This document shows, one piece after another, positions 60,672 to 64,000 of a stretch of DNA of 64,000 bases; position 1 is the stretch's first letter, and every line of letters starts with the position of its first letter. The notes under the pieces are model-generated. The model made no database searches, was not told the DNA's origin, and saw only the letters and a program-made list of their open reading frames with translations. Made by a program: the position numbers and the translations under genes. Source of the DNA: Cytophagaceae bacterium (GTDB taxonomy: Bacteria; Bacteroidota; Bacteroidia; Cytophagales; Flexibacteraceae); assembly GCA_947458545.1 (NCBI GenBank), contig CANGYH010000001.1:186001-250000 (forward strand), in the 5' to 3' direction.

Positions 60672-62894
60672 CTAGTTCTCGAAACGGCTGATGCCCACTA
60701 CCCCGCTGACCTTTTTGAGCTTAGAGATGAGTTTGTCCAGGTGGCTCGTATCGCTGACGTAGAGCATAATCTTTCCGTCGAAGACACCGTCGTGCGTGTC
60801 TATGGTGATGGAGCGCATGTTCACCTTCAGCTCCGAGCTGATGACCTTGGTCACGTCGTTGATGAGCCCGATACGGTCGGTGCCTGCAATGCGCAGACCT
60901 GTTAGGAAGGCCGTCTCCACCTGGGCAGTCCAGCGCACTTTGATGATGCGGTACCCATAGTTGGCCATCATCTCAGGCGCATTGGGGCAACTAGTGCGGT
61001 GGATTTTAATGCCTTCGTTAATCGTAACGAATCCGAATACTTCGTCGCCCCTGATAGGATTGCAACACTTGGCCAGGCTGTACTCCACCCGCTCCAAATC
61101 GTCGCCGATCGATATCACGTCCGACTCGGCTCCCTTCAGCGTCTTAGAGATGGAGGCCTGCAAATGCTTGGCCGGTGGTAAGGCCGGCCCCTCTGCCTTT
61201 GCCTCCTTAAACTCCTTGAACCGCTTTAGCTCGGCAGGGTCAATGATTCCTTTGCCCAGCGAGAAGTACAAGTCCAGGTTGCTTTTCTGGTTGAAGTAGG
61301 CCCGCAGCTCTGCCAGCAGCTCCTCGTTCATGTCCAGCTTCAGGGCTTTGAGCTTGCGCTCGGCAATCTCTTTGCCATCAACGGCCACCTTCTTGCGCTC
61401 GTCTCGTAGGTGGTCTTTGATTTTGGCCACCGCCTTGCTGGTAGCCACAATCTTGAGCCAGTCTTCTGATGGTTTTTGCTTGCTGCTGGTGAGTATCTCT
61501 ATCTGGTCTCCGTTCTTGATCTTGTAGCTGATGGGCACCAGTTTATTGTTCACCTTAGCACCCAGGCAATGGGCACCTACCTGGCTGTGAATCTCAAAGG
61601 CAAAGTCTAGGGCTGTGGCACCTGCGGGCAGAATTTTAAGGTCTCCGTTCGGCGTAAATACATAGACCTCCTCGTTGAAAAGGTTGTTTCTGAATTCGTT
61701 TACGAACTCTACGGCCGAGGTGCCCGGCCGCTCAAGCATCTCGCGTACGCGGGTTATCCATTGCTCCAGGCCATTTTCTCTGGCAGAGCTGGTGGTAGCA
61801 TCTTTATACTTCCAGTGCGCGGCGTATCCTTTTTCAGCAATTTCGTCCATGCGCATGGTGCGTATTTGCACCTCTACCCACTGGCCGGTCTTGCTCATCA
61901 CGGTTGTATGCAGAGACTCGTATCCGTTGCTGCGCGGGGTAGAGATCCAGTCGCGCAGGCGGTCTGGGTTGGGCTTGTAAAAGTCTGTGACGATGGAGTA
62001 CACCTGCCAGCAAGCGGGTTTCTCGTTCTCAGGCGTGGTGTCTATGATGATGCGGATGGCAAACAGATCATAGATATCCTCGAATGGCACCTTCTGCTTG
62101 CGCATCTTGCTAAAGATGCTGTAGATACTTTTGGGCCTCCCTTTGATGGTAACGTTGAAGCCCGCCTTCTTGATTTCGGCCTCTAAAGGCCCGATAAATT
62201 CTTTTATGAACCTGTTGCGGGCCGTGCGGCTTTGGGCCAGCTTTTGGGCTATCTCTTTGTAAACCTCTGTCTCTGTATACTTTAGATATAGGTCTTCAAG
62301 CTCCGTTTTTATGGCATAAAGGCCCAAGCGGTGGGCCAAGGGTGCATACAGGTATATCGTCTCGTTGGCTATCTTAAGCTGCGTATTGCGGGGCATAGCC
62401 TCCAGCGTCCGCATGTTGTGGAGGCGGTCTGCCAGCTTGATCAAGATTACCCGCACATCGTCTGACAGAGTCAGCAGCATCTTGCGGAAGTTCTCTGCCT
62501 GTTGGCTGGTACCCGTCTGAAAGACGCCACTGATTTTGGTAAGCCCGTCTATGATTTTGGCCACTTTGGGCCCAAAGCGGCGCTCTAACTCGCTCAGCTC
62601 TATCTCTGTGTCTTCTACGACATCATGCAGCAATGCTGCTATGATAGAGGTAGTACCCAGGCCTATCTCTTCGGCGGCAATCTGGGCTACGGCAATCGGG
62701 TGGTAGATATAAGGTTCGCCCGATTTGCGCCTTGTACCGCGGTGCGCGTTGACAGCCGTCATGAAAGCTTCGCGGATTAGAGCTTCATCACCGTCGTGCA
62801 ATAGGGGGCGGGCCGAGCGCAACAGCCTACGGTAACGCCGCAGAATCTCTTGGTTCTCTTGTTTCTCGTCTATTTCTAAAGAGTCTAACCGCAT
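60672..62894 (-). CDS. bifunctional (p)ppGpp synthetase/hydrolase (RelA/SpoT family)
   Basis: A 740-residue Rel protein that makes and breaks (p)ppGpp, the stringent-response alarmone. The hydrolase HD domain has HRGTRRKSGEPYIYHPIAVA and LLHDVVEDTEIELSEL (His90-Asp91). The synthetase reads GRPKSIYSIFSKMRKQKVPF and EDIYDLFAIRIIID with RSNGYESLHTTVM. A TGS domain (VFTPNGDLKILPAGATALDF) and a C-terminal ACT domain (ending VSGVVGISRFEN) follow. ATG 62894 is chosen; the longer frame would need a TTG start upstream. It is convergent with pth. Confidence 0.96.
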   Translation of the reverse strand: MRLDSLEIDEKQENQEILRRYRRLLRSARPLLHDGDEALIREAFMTAVNAHRGTRRKSGEPYIYHPIAVAQIAAEEIGLGTTSIIAALLHDVVEDTEIELSELERRFGPKVAKIIDGLTKISGVFQTGTSQQAENFRKMLLTLSDDVRVILIKLADRLHNMRTLEAMPRNTQLKIANETIYLYAPLAHRLGLYAIKTELEDLYLKYTETEVYKEIAQKLAQSRTARNRFIKEFIGPLEAEIKKAGFNVTIKGRPKSIYSIFSKMRKQKVPFEDIYDLFAIRIIIDTTPENEKPACWQVYSIVTDFYKPNPDRLRDWISTPRSNGYESLHTTVMSKTGQWVEVQIRTMRMDEIAEKGYAAHWKYKDATTSSARENGLEQWITRVREMLERPGTSAVEFVNEFRNNLFNEEVYVFTPNGDLKILPAGATALDFAFEIHSQVGAHCLGAKVNNKLVPISYKIKNGDQIEILTSSKQKPSEDWLKIVATSKAVAKIKDHLRDERKKVAVDGKEIAERKLKALKLDMNEELLAELRAYFNQKSNLDLYFSLGKGIIDPAELKRFKEFKEAKAEGPALPPAKHLQASISKTLKGAESDVISIGDDLERVEYSLAKCCNPIRGDEVFGFVTINEGIKIHRTSCPNAPEMMANYGYRIIKVRWTAQVETAFLTGLRIAGTDRIGLINDVTKVISSELKVNMRSITIDTHDGVFDGKIMLYVSDTSHLDKLISKLKKVSGVVGISRFEN

Positions 62895-63060
62895 GTTGTG
62901 GTACCGTGGCTGAAAGGTATAGGTATCAAACGCAATTTGAGGCCCGTTTGCCTGTCTCCAAAACAAAAGTTACGGCCAAATCAGTCTAAGTAATCAAATC
63001 TTTAAAGTAAGCTCGATATAGGCAGGCCAGCCAATCGTAATAAACTGAGTTAGGCATGAA

Positions 63061-63092
63061 AAAAGCCCCTAGACCTACGCCTAGGGGCTTTT
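63061..63092 (-). terminator. rho-independent terminator of the tRNA gene
   Basis: AAAAGCCCCTAG (63061-63072) and CTAGGGGCTTTT (63081-63092) form a perfect 12-base stem with an 8-base loop. On the minus strand it ends in a T-run of six, five bases downstream of the tRNA 3' end. Confidence 0.9.
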
Positions 63093-63096
63093 GAAG

Positions 63097-63170
63097 TAGC
63101 GGGGACGGGATTTGAACCCGTGGCCTCAGGGTTATGAATCCTGTGCTCTAACCAACTGAGCTACCCCGCC
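63097..63170 (-). tRNA. tRNA-Met (anticodon CAU, elongator type)
   Basis: Read on the minus strand, the gene starts GGCGGGGTAGCTCAGTTGG, has the anticodon loop TTCATAA and the T-arm GGGTTCAAATCCC, and ends CCCCGCTA without an encoded CCA. The acceptor arm pairs GGCGGGG with CCCCGCT. The first acceptor pair and lack of the initiator-specific 1:72 mismatch and GGG pairs rule out initiator tRNA; a tRNA-Ile with modified CAU cannot be excluded by eye. It has its own promoter and terminator. Confidence 0.92.
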
Positions 63171-63180
63171 AATTGGGCTG

Positions 63181-63213
63181 CAAAGGTGCGAAGGCCAAAG
63201 GCAATTTTACAAA
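63181..63213 (-). promoter_or_regulatory. full Bacteroidota-type promoter of the tRNA gene
   Basis: On the minus strand, TTTG (63210-63213), a 21-base spacer and CACCTTTG (63181-63188) match the TTTG-N19-21-TAnnTTTG pattern with one mismatch. The box ends about ten bases before the tRNA 5' end. Confidence 0.6.
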
Positions 63214-63294
63214 TTGACTGTTTTGTACCGACCTTTGCGGCCCTGTTGCGAGTGGCAAGCTGTTGCTCATCACCTGTTTACCTGACTGTAGCAT

Positions 63295-63720
63295 TTGAAA
63301 ATCCACCCCGACCGCCTGGCAGACGCCTTCGTAAAGGAGTACGAGCTCAACTCGTCGCCGAAGCTGCTGTTCCCTTTCTTGTCTACCCCAGAGGGGCTGG
63401 CGCAGTGGTTTGCCGATAAAGCCGAGGCGCGCAACGCAACATTTCGCTTCAGGTGGGACAATGCGGACCACCTGGCTGCCATAGATACGCTCAAGGTCAA
63501 CAAGACCGTTAGATTCTGTTTCATACCCAGCGAGGTAGAGGCTCCGCTCGTGCAAGAGCGAGGACATCAGTTTCCCTTTATTGAGTTTAGCGTTATCCCT
63601 GGCAACTTTTCTCAAGGTGTTTTCTTGCGTGTAACTGATCTTACAGAAGCCAGCGAAGACGACATCGAAGAAACCTGGGACTATCTGATAGGTGTTCTTA
63701 AAGAAAAGATTGGCGGCTAG
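63295..63720 (+). CDS. START-like (AHSA1-type) domain protein with TTG start
   Basis: A 141-residue helix-grip protein: KEYELNSSPKLLFPFLSTPEGLAQWFA, then RFRWDNADHLAAIDTLKV-type strands and a C-terminal helix SEDDIEETWDYLIGVLKEKI. This matches the START_2 family that in Bacteroidota often lies next to the lptF/lptG permease gene, as here (79 bases downstream). The START fold binds a lipid or hydrophobic ligand, which is unknown. The start must be TTG 63295: TAG at 63289-63291 is in frame two codons upstream and no ATG or GTG exists before the first strand. Confidence 0.82.
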   Translation: MKIHPDRLADAFVKEYELNSSPKLLFPFLSTPEGLAQWFADKAEARNATFRFRWDNADHLAAIDTLKVNKTVRFCFIPSEVEAPLVQERGHQFPFIEFSVIPGNFSQGVFLRVTDLTEASEDDIEETWDYLIGVLKEKIGG

Positions 63721-63798
63721 CGCTACCGCCCGGCGCCTAACCTATTACCAGCCAATTGGGTATTACTGCCGGCTTACTGCCCTAAACACACCCTAACC

Positions 63799-64000
63799 AT
63801 GCAACTACCCATAAAACGGCTGGATCGGTTGGTGCTTAAGGCCTGGATAGGCCCTTTTGTGTTAACACTGGCTGTGGTGGTCTTCATCCTGCTGACGCAG
63901 ACTATGATGAAGTACTTTGAGGAGTTTGTAGGTAAAGACCTGGGCCTGCCCGTTTTTGCAGAGCTGCTATTTTACTTTAGCCTGAACCTGATGCCCATGG
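63799..64000 (+). CDS. LptF/LptG family lipopolysaccharide export permease, N-terminal part (cut by window edge)
   Basis: The first 67 residues are present, starting MQLPIKRLDRLVLKAWIGPF with a hydrophobic helix following (VLTLAVVVFILLTQTMM) and KYFEEFVGKDLGLPVF before a second helix. This is the conserved N-terminal pattern of the YjgP/YjgQ (LptF/LptG) permeases, which pull LPS out of the inner membrane together with the LptB ATPase. The gene continues beyond 64000. It follows the START-like gene, with which it may be co-transcribed. Confidence 0.85.
   Translation, partial: MQLPIKRLDRLVLKAWIGPFVLTLAVVVFILLTQTMMKYFEEFVGKDLGLPVFAELLFYFSLNLMPM

Noticed and set aside
63097-63170. Initiator tRNA or tRNA-Ile (CAU) instead of elongator tRNA-Met
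   Set aside because: The acceptor arm starts with a normal GGCGGGG/CCCCGCT pairing, so initiator is unlikely. The Ile form cannot be fully ruled out but the body resembles elongator Met.

Overview
The window reads as chromosomal core DNA of a Bacteroidota bacterium, most likely in or near the Cytophagales. The evidence is bacillithiol synthase BshC, a MurF-alanine racemase fusion, a subtilase with a type IX secretion (T9SS) C-terminal signal, a TonB-dependent receptor, SpoIIE-type phosphatases, a START-like protein next to an LptF/LptG permease, and TAnnTTTG promoter boxes. Genes are packed on both strands. I see no insertion sequence, prophage, CRISPR array or rRNA. One tRNA (anticodon CAU) lies near the right end.

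1-17 kb: a minus-strand run (enoyl-CoA hydratase, GT39-like membrane protein, bshC, partial 5-formyl-THF cyclo-ligase) faces a Dna2-like nuclease-helicase. Then come a secreted unknown, an M1 peptidase, lolD-ilvE, a 2-oxoacid dehydrogenase E2, nitroreductase plus NeuD-like acyltransferase, HMG-CoA lyase, tag and a GyrI-like protein. IlvE, E2, HMG-CoA lyase and enoyl-CoA hydratase could all serve branched-chain amino acid breakdown, but they are not one operon.

17-23.5 kb: pckA and fbp sit side by side as a gluconeogenic pair, separated by 348 bases with strong inverted repeats. A small conserved protein, a DedA protein, a dicarboxylate/amino acid symporter and a GNAT acetyltransferase follow.

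23.5-29 kb: a TonB-dependent receptor overlaps a TPR/coiled-coil/SpoIIE phosphatase gene by 17 bases, preceded by an operator-like palindrome. This uptake-plus-signalling pair is the most suggestive candidate for an undescribed system. A lone LutA-like Fe-S protein follows.

29-40 kb: two minus-strand blocks of surface-glycan genes (a fused double SDR, six glycosyltransferases, a UDP-galactopyranose-mutase-like flavoprotein) flank a plus-strand island with an unknown protein, an orphan cytochrome oxidase subunit III and a DUF4235-like protein.

40-64 kb: an MDR oxidoreductase, murF-alr, an alpha-glucan phosphorylase whose usual PLP lysine is threonine, aconitase, a second SpoIIE phosphatase, recQ, a VOC protein, mdh, a ROK kinase, a large secreted unknown, a T9SS subtilase, fabI, pth, the (p)ppGpp synthetase/hydrolase, tRNA-Met, a START-like protein and the beginning of lptF/lptG. 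Central carbon genes (glucan phosphorylase, ROK kinase, fbp, pckA, aconitase, mdh) are unusually well represented.
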